A stretch of DNA of 64,000 nt from DASQHY01 sp035602605. GTDB lineage: Bacteria > Acidobacteriota > Terriglobia > Acidiferrales > UBA7541. The notes under the pieces were generated by a model. That model did not search any database. It was not told the origin of the DNA and worked only from the letters and a program-made list of their open reading frames with translations. The stretch spans positions 11,025 through 75,024 of the forward strand of contig DATNLZ010000111.1 in the NCBI GenBank assembly GCA_035602605.1, written 5' to 3'. Of the stretch, positions 44,522 to 53,714 are shown one piece after another. How positions within the stretch are numbered: the stretch's first letter is position 1; each line of letters begins with the position of its first letter. A program made the translations under genes and the position numbers.

Positions 44522-45541
44522 TCAGTCTTGATCGTAGTGCTTATGCCTCTCGTTAGGGCTGCCGCTGTCGTCCTCGAGCAAGTTTCCTTTTTCGTCCACC
44601 GGTCTTCCGGCTTCATCGATCAGCTGGTCTCCCTGTTCGGTGCTCAAGGATTCGAGCTGGTGATGCCAATCGATTTGGCGCACGTGCGAGGGATTGTCAC
44701 GCCAATTGCGCTGCACTTTAACCAGCAACTCGAGAAACACTTTCACTCCAAAAAAGTCCTCCAATTCGCGCCGGGCCTCGGAGCCGATTTTCTTGAGCAT
44801 TACGCCACCGTGCCCGATAAGAATTCGCTTCTGGGCATCGCGTTCGACGTGAATCGTTGCGTCAATGTGAATCACCTTAGGCTTTTCTTCAAACCGCTCG
44901 ACCAGCACAGCTACGGCGTGAGGAACTTCGTGATAGGTATACAAGATGGCCTTCTCACGAATTATTTCTGCGGCCAGAAAACGTTCCGGCTGGTCGGTTA
45001 CCTGATCGGAGGGAAAATGCGGGTCGCTGACCGGAAGATGAGGGACGAGAACGTCAAGGAAGCGCTGGCAGCCATCTCCTTTCTTTGCAGAGATGGGCAT
45101 GATTTCCGTGAACTTCGCCTCGCGGGAACAGCGCTCCATTAAAGGAAGCAAACGCGCTTTAGGGATGAGATCAATCTTGTTGAGCAATAAAAAGACGGGG
45201 CCGCAAAAGTCTCTGCCACGTGTGAGCGCGCGAAGAACGCCCGGACCAAACGCTTCGCTGGCGTCGACAACCAAGGTGAGTACATCCATGCCTTCGATGG
45301 CCTGGTCTACTTCTTCCATCATTTGACGGCCGAGAGCGGAATCTGGACGATGCAGTCCTGGCGTGTCAATCAGTACAACCTGAGCCCCCGGCAAATTGAT
45401 GATGCCTTGGATACGGTTGCGAGTCGTCTGGGGCTTCGGCGAGACGATGGCGATTTTCTGACCCACCAGACGATTTACGAGCGTGGACTTGCCGGCATTG
45501 GGCCGGCCGAGAATGGCAACGAATCCGGAGTGAAAAGTCAT
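44522..45541 (-). CDS. era: GTPase Era
   Basis: GTP-binding protein for 16S rRNA maturation and 30S assembly. The ATG at 45541 (MTFHSGFVAILGRPNAGKST) fits Era N-termini and has AAGG five bases upstream; the frame is open to 45649. G1 is GRPNAGKS, G2 the PQTTRNRI segment, G3 DTPG, G4 NKID, G5 SAKKG. A C-terminal KH domain follows (ERDAQKRILIGHGGVMLKKIGSEARRELE). A hydrophilic tail of about 40 residues after the KH domain (ending HKHYDQD) is longer than in E. coli Era. Confidence 0.95.
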   Translation of the reverse strand: MTFHSGFVAILGRPNAGKSTLVNRLVGQKIAIVSPKPQTTRNRIQGIINLPGAQVVLIDTPGLHRPDSALGRQMMEEVDQAIEGMDVLTLVVDASEAFGPGVLRALTRGRDFCGPVFLLLNKIDLIPKARLLPLMERCSREAKFTEIMPISAKKGDGCQRFLDVLVPHLPVSDPHFPSDQVTDQPERFLAAEIIREKAILYTYHEVPHAVAVLVERFEEKPKVIHIDATIHVERDAQKRILIGHGGVMLKKIGSEARRELEDFFGVKVFLELLVKVQRNWRDNPSHVRQIDWHHQLESLSTEQGDQLIDEAGRPVDEKGNLLEDDSGSPNERHKHYDQD

Positions 45542-45775
45542 CGGACCTTGATCATACGCTGACATAGGTTGTGCGAACCGTACATTCGAATCCCTAACAC
45601 CCGGGGTCAGGGAAGCGATCCACTTGCCTATGGTACACTCGCGATTCACTTGGGCTTTTCGAGGCTAGAATGCGAGATTCTTCGTGGCCCATTTTGAAGC
45701 GTCTGAAACTGCAATTCCCTCCAGAAGGGCAAAAGAGAGTGGCTGTAGATTTAGGTATCGAGCGGAGACAACAGA

Positions 45776-46483
45776 ATGCCTGCTACTCCTCACATTGAAG
45801 GACATTTTACGTCTAGCGCCATGGTACGTGACCTGGTGATTGGCATGGCCGATGGCCTGACGGTTCCCTTCGCGCTAGCGGCAGGAATCTCCGGAGCTGT
45901 GGCCACGAACCCACATGCGAGCTCGCTGGTTGTAACCGCCGGTTTTGCGGAAATCGCGGCAGGTTCGATTGCCATGGGACTGGGTGGATATTTGGCAGCG
46001 CGGACCGACATCGAGCACTACGCGTCGGAACGCCAGCGCGAGGAGCTCGAGACGGTGACGCTTCGTGACAATGAGATCGAAGAGGTGGCCCACGTTTTCC
46101 GTTCTTACGGTATGACCGAGGAACAGATGGCGCCGGTGGTGACGGCGATTACGTCTGATCAGAAACGCTGGGTCGATTTCATGATGCGCTTCGAGCTGGG
46201 GCTGGAGGAGCCCGATCCCAAGCGCGCTCGAGTCAGCGCGTTGACGATTGCGGGAGCTTACATTTTCGGGGGGCTGATTCCGCTTGCGCCGTACATGCTG
46301 GCCACATCGGTGCAGACCGGCTTGCTGATTTCTATCGTGATCACACTGCTGGCGCTCTTTATTTTCGGCGCGGTGAAGGGACACTACACGGGGATTAACC
46401 CGTGGCGGGGCGGGATGCAAACGGTGATCACCGGAGGACTGGCAGCAGCAGCCGCGTTTTTCATAGCGAAGCTGATTTCCTAG
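45776..46483 (+). CDS. VIT1/CCC1-family metal transporter
   Basis: A 235-residue membrane protein exporting or sequestering iron or manganese. The first helix carries VIGMADGLTVPFALAAGISGA and the second EIAAGSIAMGLGGYLAARTDIEHY, the conserved Asp/Met/Glu sites of this family. A cytoplasmic Glu-rich helical insert (ERQREELETVTLRDNEIEEV) lies between helices 2 and 3 and probably binds metal. Three more helices follow. GGAGA lies six bases before the ATG. It is monocistronic between era (divergent) and the kinase gene. Confidence 0.9.
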   Translation: MPATPHIEGHFTSSAMVRDLVIGMADGLTVPFALAAGISGAVATNPHASSLVVTAGFAEIAAGSIAMGLGGYLAARTDIEHYASERQREELETVTLRDNEIEEVAHVFRSYGMTEEQMAPVVTAITSDQKRWVDFMMRFELGLEEPDPKRARVSALTIAGAYIFGGLIPLAPYMLATSVQTGLLISIVITLLALFIFGAVKGHYTGINPWRGGMQTVITGGLAAAAAFFIAKLIS

Positions 46484-46797
46484 TTCGTTGATGTTCTGCA
46501 GTCGTGCATTCGACTGCGGTTGGCGCCGTGCTCGCCGTCAACTCGGCTCGACCTAGCAGCACCGTGTTTCACGGAATCCTTCCCGGGGACCCTCGGCTGC
46601 TTTTCTAAGAGTATGATTCGAAGCGACTTGGCATCCCTTGTTGGGAAGCAGTGGGCCGCTTACCTCGATTGTTATACCGACCGGCCTTGCGACTGGAGGG
46701 TACCAGAGTACGGCTTGGATGGGACGACTGCTCCATTTCCCTGACCGCTGGCGGGACGTACGCTAAGCAGGAAGTTGGCGGACTGGGGAGGTGCGGT
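46484..46797. other. Non-coding gap before Ser/Thr kinase
   Basis: This 314-bp stretch has no supported gene. Open frames in it lack any family pattern, and part of it is the in-frame 5' extension (from GTG 46651) of the kinase, which I consider untranslated. A weak TGT-TATACC element (near 46670) may be the kinase promoter. Confidence 0.4.
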
Positions 46798-47652
46798 ATG
46801 CAAGTTGGACGCTACGAGATACTGGGAATCGTCAATGAAGGTTCGTCGGGGCGCGTGTTTCGCGCCCATGACCCGCTCATTGGCCGGATTGTCGCTATCA
46901 AGCTTCTCTCGCCGCAATTCGGAAAGGGCGAGGCTTACGAGAAATTTGTACAGGAAGCGCGGGTCGTTGGGCAGCTTTCGCACCCGTCGATTGTGACCCT
47001 GCATGACATGGGGGTCGAGGAAACCTCCACGACACCGTACCTGGTCATGGAGTTCATCGAAGGTCAGGCCCTCAATGAGCTACTTCCCAAGGGACGAGTT
47101 CCCTTTCCAAAAGCATGCGCCTGGGCAGGCGATGTGGCTACGGCGCTTGCCGCAGTGCACCGCAAAGGTGTAATCCATGGGGACATCAAGCCCGCGAATA
47201 TTTTCATCACAAAAGAAGGACGCGTGAAGCTGGGGGATTTCGGAATCGCGCGCGTGCAAAATAACGATAATCGCGGCGTGCTGATGGGTACTCCGGCGTA
47301 TTGGTGCCCAGAACAAATCTGGGGAAAGCCGCAGGATGCGCGCTCCGATCTATTTTCGCTCGGGGTCGTATTGTATGAGATGGTGACGGGTAAACGGCCA
47401 TTTGAAGGGAAAACGATTGAGGAAGTTCGCGAACAGATTCTTTCGGCGAAGCCGGTGGTGCCGTCGATCGCCAACTCGTCTTTGCCGGCGGCGCTTAATT
47501 TGATCCTAGACCGCTGCCTATCGAAAGATCCCGCACGGCGGTACGCCGATGGTGATGCGCTCGCCGCGGAACTTTATCCCCTGGCGCGTCGAAAACCGGT
47601 AAATGTGCCCGCACGCGGAGCAGCGGTGGCCCTGAGCGCCAACAGATGTTAA
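46798..47652 (+). CDS. Serine/threonine protein kinase (PknB-type domain only)
   Basis: A 284-residue soluble kinase domain with no membrane anchor or sensor domain. The ATG at 46798 (MQVGRYEILG) has GGGGAGG about six bases upstream and starts right at the kinase fold; the open frame to 46651 is ignored. The glycine loop is NEGSSGRVF, the ATP Lys is in VAIKLL, the catalytic loop reads HGDIKPANIF (Gly in place of the usual Arg of HRD, a non-RD type), then GDFGIAR and GTPAYWCPEQ. The substrate is unknown; a secreted phosphatase gene lies 500 bp downstream but in a different compartment. Confidence 0.9.
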   Translation: MQVGRYEILGIVNEGSSGRVFRAHDPLIGRIVAIKLLSPQFGKGEAYEKFVQEARVVGQLSHPSIVTLHDMGVEETSTTPYLVMEFIEGQALNELLPKGRVPFPKACAWAGDVATALAAVHRKGVIHGDIKPANIFITKEGRVKLGDFGIARVQNNDNRGVLMGTPAYWCPEQIWGKPQDARSDLFSLGVVLYEMVTGKRPFEGKTIEEVREQILSAKPVVPSIANSSLPAALNLILDRCLSKDPARRYADGDALAAELYPLARRKPVNVPARGAAVALSANRC

Positions 47653-48148
47653 TACTGATCGGTTAGCCTGAGGATCTTGCCAATTGCGCTTTCGACCTCA
47701 GCTGGTTCAGCTTCCGTGCTGTTGGCTTCCTTGATTTGCGTGGCTTCGGTCTGGTGATATATGTGACCACCCTGGTGCGTGCTCGCTTTAGTCAACCGGC
47801 GTGATATTCCAAGAGATGAAATTGCAACTGATTGAGAAAGCGGAGACAAGGACCGAGGTCTAAATCCAAGGGAGGATGCACAAGCTTGGTAGGTCAACAC
47901 CCGTGCGTTTGGCGACCTCAAACCCGTCGTTTAACGAATCGTCGGAATCTTGATGGTCCAGGAACAAATAGCCGTCCAAGCGCTCGAACGCACCGTCGAT
48001 TTTCTCTTCAGCAACGATGGACTCAAATCAGAGCCGCAAGATAAAGTTTTCCCACCAGCGAAGAATGGATTTGGCTGTATGCCGAGTCGGTTTGTTCTAC
48101 CGTAGCGTTGTTTGCGACGGCGGGTAACAACTTGCATCTAACTTATCT
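47653..48148. other. Non-coding gap between kinase and phosphatase genes
   Basis: This 496-bp stretch has no convincing gene. Two marginal frames exist: a 90-codon minus-strand frame (47649-47921) rich in Ser/Arg, and a 50-codon plus-strand frame from the ATG at 47951. Neither has a ribosome site or recognisable pattern. It may contain decayed sequence. Confidence 0.4.
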
Positions 48149-48913
48149 ATGAACCGACTAATGAGCGTGGCCGTAAGTTTAATACTTTTCATGGCTGGCG
48201 TGTGTGCTCCGGCGATAGGGCAACAAAGTACACAGACGCCCCCGCCCCGGCCTCCTTCTGCAACAGAGACGAAGGAATCAGCGTCCGGCGACACGAAAGA
48301 GCCTATCACCCCGAAGTTTATCCCCAACTTTGCGCAAATAACGCCGACACTGTATCGGGGCGGCCAACCCAAGGAGGGCGGATTTGAGGAGTTGGCGAAA
48401 ATGGGCATCAATATCGTAGTGGATCTGCGCGGCGATCGCGATAAGGAGCGCAAGATTGTGACCGGCCTCGGGATGCAGTACGTCCCGATGCACTGGCAAT
48501 GCTCGTTTCCGAGGGACCATATCTTGGCGGAATTTTTGCAGTTACTGCGCGATAACCCCGGAAAAAAAGTTTTTGTGCACTGCCGACTAGGCGACGATCG
48601 TACGGCCATGATGATCGCGGCGTACCGAATGGCAGAAGAAGGCTGGACCCCCGAGCGGGCCCTGGAGGAAATGAAAATGTATGGTTTTAACTTCGCCCAT
48701 CGCCGGTTGATTTGCCCAGGACTGTCGCACTATGAGGAGCACTTCCTGGAACGGTTCCAGAAAGACCCCGCGTTCGAGAATCTTCGCTCGAAACAGCGGA
48801 CAGCGGTGCCGGAGCAGCCCCCAACAACCCCGCAGCCGCCCACGCCCCATCCTGAACTACAGTCACCGCCACCGACTCCGCCTCCCTCGCCGCAGGCGTC
48901 CGGACTTCGATAA
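48149..48913 (+). CDS. Exported dual-specificity phosphatase-like protein
   Basis: A signal peptide (1-25, ending APAIGQ) and a Pro/Thr-rich linker (28-55) lead to a compact cysteine-phosphatase domain (about 60-205). The active-site loop is VHCRLGDDRTAMM, the C-x5-R signature with an acidic loop; IVVDLRGDRDKE fits the general-acid region. RGGQP near residue 70 is typical of the tyrosine/dual-specificity phosphatases that begin F-x-R-x-x-Q-P. A Pro-rich tail follows to 254 residues. The substrate could be a phosphoprotein or phosphoinositide; periplasmic location is predicted. Confidence 0.82.
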   Translation: MNRLMSVAVSLILFMAGVCAPAIGQQSTQTPPPRPPSATETKESASGDTKEPITPKFIPNFAQITPTLYRGGQPKEGGFEELAKMGINIVVDLRGDRDKERKIVTGLGMQYVPMHWQCSFPRDHILAEFLQLLRDNPGKKVFVHCRLGDDRTAMMIAAYRMAEEGWTPERALEEMKMYGFNFAHRRLICPGLSHYEEHFLERFQKDPAFENLRSKQRTAVPEQPPTTPQPPTPHPELQSPPPTPPPSPQASGLR

Positions 48914-49039
48914 GATTACTGAGTCTAGCTTGGCGTCTAGGGGAGAGCGCGAGTTTGGGGCTGTCACCTTCGCGGCAAGCCTGCCGTCTAATAACTGCAG
49001 TGCTTGCCGATCAAGGCGATTTGCACGCAACGGGGTCGC

Positions 49040-50002
49040 ATGCTTGTTTCGAGAAAACTAGCTTACTTTTTACTTCCCGGTATCCTTCTCCTGGCAGGAG
49101 CTGCCGTCGCGCAAGAGATCGCCACGGCGAAGAAGGATAACGCAGTCAAAGTGCAGATGCGCAATGTGCGATACCACTTTACAGATCAAGTCACGGTATA
49201 CATCAGCGCTTTGCGCGGTGAACTGATTCCTATTGGTGAAAATGATTTTCCGGTTTTCGATGACAGAAATTCATTCCGGCTGCGGATTAGCGGAGGTGAA
49301 ATCGCGATCGGGGCCGAGTCCCTTGCGAATGTCTTGAATTCTTACGTGTTCAGCGGCCAAAGCTCTCCTTTAAAATCCATCTCCATTGCCATCGAGAAGG
49401 GCAAGCTCAAGGTGAAAGGAAAATTGCGCAAGGGCGATATACCGTTTGAAACGGAGGGATCTGTTAGCGCTACGCCGGACGGCAAAATCCGTTTGCACAG
49501 CGATAAGATTAAAGCCTTACATTTACCGGCCAAAGGACTGATGGAGCTTTTCGGGATTGAGATGAGCGACTTCATCAAGACTGGAAAAGTCGCAGGGGTG
49601 CAGGCCGAAAAGGAGGATTTGATTCTTGATCCGCAGAAGATCCTTCCACCGCCGCACATTGAAGGACCTATTACAGCGATTCGTCTGGAAGGCGGAAACA
49701 TCGTTCAGATCTTCGGCACTCCGCCCAATCATTCAGAAGAGAAGGCCAATGCGGGGAATTATATGGCTTACCGGGGGAACCGGCTGCGCTTTGGGAAATT
49801 GACCATGAATGATGCGGACATGACTCTGTTGGATATGGACCCGAAGGATCCATTCGACTTTTATCTTGATCACTACAAGGAGCAGCTGGCGGCTGGATAC
49901 ACGAAGATCACTCTGAGTTTTGGTTTACGGGTGTTCATGAAAGATTTCGATAAGCTTGGGCGCAACGCGCGAGCGCAACAGAAAGCCCCAACTACAAGAT
50001 AA
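49040..50002 (+). CDS. Exported protein of unknown function, possibly lipid-binding
   Basis: From the ATG at 49040 a signal peptide MLVSRKLAYFLLPGILLLAGAAVA precedes a soluble domain of about 295 residues. Repeated amphipathic strands (FRLRISGGEIAIGAESLANVLNSYVF, KGKLKVKGKLRKGDIPFETEGS, DGKIRLHSDKIKALHLPAKGLMELFGIE) recall tubular lipid-binding folds of the DUF2993/LmeA sort, but the resemblance is weak. No catalytic motif is seen. It follows the phosphatase gene by 126 bp, in the same direction. An upstream in-frame start at 49004 would add 12 residues before the signal. Confidence 0.6.
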   Translation: MLVSRKLAYFLLPGILLLAGAAVAQEIATAKKDNAVKVQMRNVRYHFTDQVTVYISALRGELIPIGENDFPVFDDRNSFRLRISGGEIAIGAESLANVLNSYVFSGQSSPLKSISIAIEKGKLKVKGKLRKGDIPFETEGSVSATPDGKIRLHSDKIKALHLPAKGLMELFGIEMSDFIKTGKVAGVQAEKEDLILDPQKILPPPHIEGPITAIRLEGGNIVQIFGTPPNHSEEKANAGNYMAYRGNRLRFGKLTMNDADMTLLDMDPKDPFDFYLDHYKEQLAAGYTKITLSFGLRVFMKDFDKLGRNARAQQKAPTTR

Positions 50003-50072
50003 GCGAATGATGTGCGCGGAGTTCTCGCGATCTGAACAACCGGACTCCCCCTTCGGTTCAAACTATATTCGT

Positions 50073-51383
50073 TCAGACGGGATGCGCGGAACTGGCGGCC
50101 AGGCGGCGTGCGCGCAGACGCAGGACTTTTCGTTGATTGGCTTCAAGCACTTCGAACTGTAGGCCCTCATACGTAACGCGCTCCCCCGCGGCCGGGACGT
50201 GTCCGGCAACCAAGTTGAGCAAGCCGGCGACCGTGGTGGGCAATTCGTCCACGGTCGTGGCAAACTCCACGCCAAAGATTTCGCGGAGCCTGGCAAGGGA
50301 AACGCTGCCACGCAGGACCACGCTTCCGTCACTTTCGTGGATGACCGAAGGCGCGGGGCGATGGTCGCCTTTTCCGAACTCAGTGCCGGATTCGCCGCCG
50401 CTCACACCAACAATTTCTTCGACGAGGTCCTCGATGGTGGCCAGCCCGGAGACGGAACCGTACTCATCCACGACGACAACCATTTGCTGATTCTTCTGAC
50501 GCATCTCGCGAAGCAACTCAGAGCCAGGCTTGGTTTCAGGAACAAACAAAGCCGGGCGCACCAATTCCCGAACCAAGCGTTGTGCGGCATCGCGTTCCGG
50601 AATCTGAAGAATGTCGCGGGCGTGTACGATACCGATGATTTCCTCGAGCGAAGCTTCGAAAACCGGCAGCCGAGAGAATCTGGTTTCGACGAGCACGCCG
50701 CGCAAATGCTCAACAGAAGCGCTCGCTTCGATCGCAACGATATCCGGGCGCGGGGTCATGACTTCGCGGACGCTTTTGTCGCTAAATTCAACGACCTGCT
50801 CGATGAGATCGGCCTGGTCAGGTTCCAGAATGCCCTCTTCTTCGGCGGCTTCGACCAAAGCTTCTATACTTTCGTTATCCGCGCGGCGGCCTTGGACTTC
50901 GGCTACTTCATCTTCGGAGATACGCGCGAGCGTCGTGGCGACATCGAGTGCCGCGCGCAAGGGCCAAACCAGCCAGGCTGAAGCCCGCAGCAACGGGATC
51001 AAGGGACGTAGCCAACGGCCAGTGGTACGAGTCAGTAAGAAGCCCGGGATGAAATGCATCCCGACGGCGACTTCGACACCAAGAAAAACAAAAAGCTGGA
51101 TGACCGCTTCCCAGAACTCAGAAACAAAATAAATCACGCCACGAGCAGTCTCGAGCACCACCAAGGCAAGCCAGATATCCGCCAAAAGATTAAACGTGAG
51201 TGCCGCTTTTTTTCGTGAAAGCCGCAGCGGCGCCTCGATCTCCGCCTCGAAGATGTCAAGATGCTCGCGGAGACGTCCGGTAGAGACGCGGCCGAGGTGG
51301 CGGTACATGTGGTCAAGGTAAGAAAAAATCGGAAGGCCCAGGGCGAGGGCCACAGTGGCAATCACAAAAAGCCATTTGCTCAT
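50073..51383 (-). CDS. CNNM/CorC-type hemolysin-family protein
   Basis: A 436-residue membrane protein: three or four N-terminal helices (about 3-20, 60-85, 90-120, 130-150), a CBS-domain pair (about 200-330; VREVMTPRPDIVAIE, IIGIVHARDIL, QMVVVVDEYGSVSGLATIEDLVEEIVG) and a C-terminal CorC/HlyC domain (340-425). The family is linked to magnesium or cobalt homeostasis, though the mechanism is debated. It lies 12 bp after ybeY. The phoH-ybeY-corC order is widely conserved. Confidence 0.88.
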   Translation of the reverse strand: MSKWLFVIATVALALGLPIFSYLDHMYRHLGRVSTGRLREHLDIFEAEIEAPLRLSRKKAALTFNLLADIWLALVVLETARGVIYFVSEFWEAVIQLFVFLGVEVAVGMHFIPGFLLTRTTGRWLRPLIPLLRASAWLVWPLRAALDVATTLARISEDEVAEVQGRRADNESIEALVEAAEEEGILEPDQADLIEQVVEFSDKSVREVMTPRPDIVAIEASASVEHLRGVLVETRFSRLPVFEASLEEIIGIVHARDILQIPERDAAQRLVRELVRPALFVPETKPGSELLREMRQKNQQMVVVVDEYGSVSGLATIEDLVEEIVGVSGGESGTEFGKGDHRPAPSVIHESDGSVVLRGSVSLARLREIFGVEFATTVDELPTTVAGLLNLVAGHVPAAGERVTYEGLQFEVLEANQRKVLRLRARRLAASSAHPV

Positions 51384-51395
51384 ATTCGGTCGACG

Positions 51396-51872
51396 TTATT
51401 CGAGTGCCAGGCGGCGCCGAAGCCTGCGCTCGAGACGGTTCATTTCGCCGCGATCCGTTTCATGGTCATAACCGAGCAAATGCAAAACACCGTGAAGAAT
51501 TAGAATTCGCAACTCAAGGGGCAAGGGTCGATGCAAACGGCGGGAGTTGCGACGCGCGGTCTCAGGTGCGATAGCGATATCGCCAAGATAAAGAGCATCG
51601 GATTTTTTGAGTGGATCGGATCGCTTTGACAGCGAATTAACACTTGGCCGCGACAATTTTCGGCGAGCGGCACGGCCACTGGAAGGAAACGAAAGGACGT
51701 CGGTGGGCCCCTTCTTTTTCCTATAGGTGACATTCATCCGTGCGATGGCCACCTCGCTGACGAGACATACAGCAACGTCGCGTGAAAGATCAAGTGTCGC
51801 TTTGAGGCGCGCGAGAAACTTTTCGAGCGGCTCGAGGGCCACCGGAATACGGCGCTGGCGGTTGAGAACCAT
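51396..51872 (-). CDS. ybeY: Endoribonuclease YbeY
   Basis: Metal-dependent RNase for 16S rRNA 3' maturation and ribosome quality control. The signature zinc motif HGVLHLLGYDHETDRGEM is present near the C-terminus, and NVTYRKKKGPTDVLSFP near residue 48 matches the conserved N-terminal block. An insertion of about 25 residues (RAARRKLSRPSVNSLSKRSD) lies after that block. The length is 158 residues. The gene is 22 bp downstream of phoH. Confidence 0.93.
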   Translation of the reverse strand: MVLNRQRRIPVALEPLEKFLARLKATLDLSRDVAVCLVSEVAIARMNVTYRKKKGPTDVLSFPSSGRAARRKLSRPSVNSLSKRSDPLKKSDALYLGDIAIAPETARRNSRRLHRPLPLELRILILHGVLHLLGYDHETDRGEMNRLERRLRRRLALE

Positions 51873-51894
51873 TGGATGATCGTCGACCTACCTA

Positions 51895-52896
51895 CTAGAC
51901 CGGCCGGCCATTCCCGGGAGCTGGGGGCGTCGGGCGCGATGCCTGTGTGGAGTCGAACTCTTCATAAGCTTTGATGATTTGTTGCACCAGATTGTGGCGC
52001 ACCACGTCACGCTCGTTGAAGTGGACAAAGGCGATACCGCCAATTTTGCCGCAGACCTCGACGGCCTCCACGAGACCGGAGCGCCGGCCGGCGGGAAGAT
52101 CAATTTGCGTGATGTCGCCGGTGATGACCGCTTTGGAATTGAAGCCGAGTCGCGTGAGGAACATCTTCATTTGCTCGCTGGTGGTGTTCTGGGCCTCATC
52201 CAAAATAACGAAAGAATCGTTGAGGGTTCTGCCACGCATGAATGCCAGCGGAGCAACTTCGATGATGCCTTTTTCGAGGAAACGCTCGAGTTTGTCGGCA
52301 TCCAGCATGTCGTAAAGCGCGTCATAGAGCGGGCGCATGTACGGATCGATTTTTTCTTGAAGCGTGCCAGGAAGAAATCCGAGACGCTCGCCGGCTTCGA
52401 CCGCGGGACGCGCGAGGATGATGCGATTCACTTGCTTGGTCAAAAGCGAAGAGACGGCCATCGCTACGGCAAGGTAGGTTTTCCCCGTGCCACCAGGGCC
52501 AATCGCGAAAACCATGTCATGGCGCTCGATATCTTCCATGTAACGGCGCTGATTGGCGCTCTTGGGATTGACGTTTTTTTTGCCGAAGACGCGTGTGCGG
52601 GATGGTTCGAAAAGCGACCCGACTGGAGTGGCGGGGTCATCGGAAGCGACGCGGATCAGGGACTTAACTTCACTGGCATCAAGGGCTCGACCAGCACGGA
52701 CTAGGTGATTGTATTCGTCCAGGACTTTTACAGCGCGATCAACATGAATCGCGTCGCCTTCGACTGCCAGACGGTCATCGTGCAATTCGACCGTCACGCG
52801 AAAGGCCGATTCCAGAAGCTTTAGATTCTCATCCAAGGTGCCGAACAGGGGCTCAATTGCGCCCTCAATTTGAATTGTGCGTCGCATCGAATTCAT
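51895..52896 (-). CDS. PhoH-like ATPase (YbeZ)
   Basis: RNA-associated P-loop ATPase that works with YbeY. The ATG at 52896 (MNSMRRTIQIEGA) has AAGG five bases upstream; the frame runs open to 52950. An N-terminal KH-like part (about 10-90) precedes the PhoH domain with Walker A GPGGTGKTYLAVAMA and Walker B NDSFVILDEAQNTT, followed by TRLGFNSKAVITGDITQIDLP. The C-terminus is Pro-rich (about 15 residues). It is first of the phoH-ybeY-corC group and may be read together with lemA upstream. Confidence 0.93.
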   Translation of the reverse strand: MNSMRRTIQIEGAIEPLFGTLDENLKLLESAFRVTVELHDDRLAVEGDAIHVDRAVKVLDEYNHLVRAGRALDASEVKSLIRVASDDPATPVGSLFEPSRTRVFGKKNVNPKSANQRRYMEDIERHDMVFAIGPGGTGKTYLAVAMAVSSLLTKQVNRIILARPAVEAGERLGFLPGTLQEKIDPYMRPLYDALYDMLDADKLERFLEKGIIEVAPLAFMRGRTLNDSFVILDEAQNTTSEQMKMFLTRLGFNSKAVITGDITQIDLPAGRRSGLVEAVEVCGKIGGIAFVHFNERDVVRHNLVQQIIKAYEEFDSTQASRPTPPAPGNGRPV

Positions 52897-53068
52897 GAGC
52901 GCCTTGTACTGGGCCGCCCGAAAAGGACAACCTCCTAAACGAAAATTCAACTGCGGCTAACGAGCCTATCCCAGCGGTTGGTCAGAAGCAAGTTGCAGTC
53001 GGATGACCGCAGACAGCACTCGGAAACGAAGCCCCTGGCTAGCGGCGGCGAGACCGCCCCGGCGCGCA

Positions 53069-53653
53069 CTATTGTTTGGGCGACGGAAATTGCACCTTGG
53101 GAGCCTGTCGTGAACTCTCCTGGGCTTGGAAATAGGCATCATTTTTCTTGAAGCCTGCGAAGCTTGCGATAAGGCTGTTCGGGAACACCCCAATGTAATT
53201 GTTGTAGTCGAGGACAGCGTCGTTATAACGCTTGCGCTCGACAGCAATACGATTTTCCGTGCCGGCAAGCTCATCCTGCAAGCGCAAGAAGTTTTCGTTG
53301 GATTTGAGCTGAGGATAATTTTCCACGACAACCAGCAGGCGCCCGAGAGCACTATCGAGCTGGTTGTTGGCAGAAATGCGTTCAGCGGGCGTGCGCGCCG
53401 ATAAGAGCTGAGAACGAGCGCGAGCGATTTCGCCAAAAACAGTCTGCTCCTGCGCAGCGAAGCCTTTCACGGTTTCGACGAGATTCGGGATGAGATCGGC
53501 GCGGCGCTGCAAGACGATGTCGACCTGCGACCAGGCCGCTTGCACAGCATTGGACTTCAAAACCATTTCATTTCGGCGGCTAACGTATAGCCCGCCAAAC
53601 ATTGCGGCCAAAATCGCCAGGACCACAAGTACGATCAAAACATTCTTCATCAA
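53069..53653 (-). CDS. LemA family protein
   Basis: A 194-residue protein with an N-terminal membrane helix (3-23) and a helical bundle outside. The family blocks are clear: AWSQVDIVLQRRADLIPNLVETVKGFA, RLLVVVENYPQLKSNENFLRLQDELAGTENRIAVERKRYNDAVLDYN and PNSLIASFAGFKKNDAYF. LemA proteins have no proven biochemical role; they often neighbour TPM-domain genes, and here one lies two genes upstream. AAGGAG precedes the ATG. Confidence 0.93.
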   Translation of the reverse strand: MMKNVLIVLVVLAILAAMFGGLYVSRRNEMVLKSNAVQAAWSQVDIVLQRRADLIPNLVETVKGFAAQEQTVFGEIARARSQLLSARTPAERISANNQLDSALGRLLVVVENYPQLKSNENFLRLQDELAGTENRIAVERKRYNDAVLDYNNYIGVFPNSLIASFAGFKKNDAYFQAQESSRQAPKVQFPSPKQ

Positions 53654-53714
53654 TTACTCCTTTTCGCTTCGTCGTTCATCAGTATTGCCAAACCTCTAAT
53701 TCCTGGTCGAACTT

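Noticed and set aside
45670..45798. About 42-codon frame (MRDSSWPILKRLKLQF) overlapping the start of the VIT1-like gene
   Set aside because: It could be a leader peptide, but there is no Shine-Dalgarno and it overlaps the well-supported gene start.
47649..47921. 90-codon minus-strand open frame after the kinase gene
   Set aside because: No ribosome site, biased Ser/Arg/Gln composition and no family pattern; it overlaps the kinase stop and looks like chance in a non-coding gap.
47951..48105. 50-codon plus-strand frame starting MVQEQIAVQALERTVDFLF
   Set aside because: Plausible-looking composition, but no ribosome site and no recognisable family; not strong enough to call.
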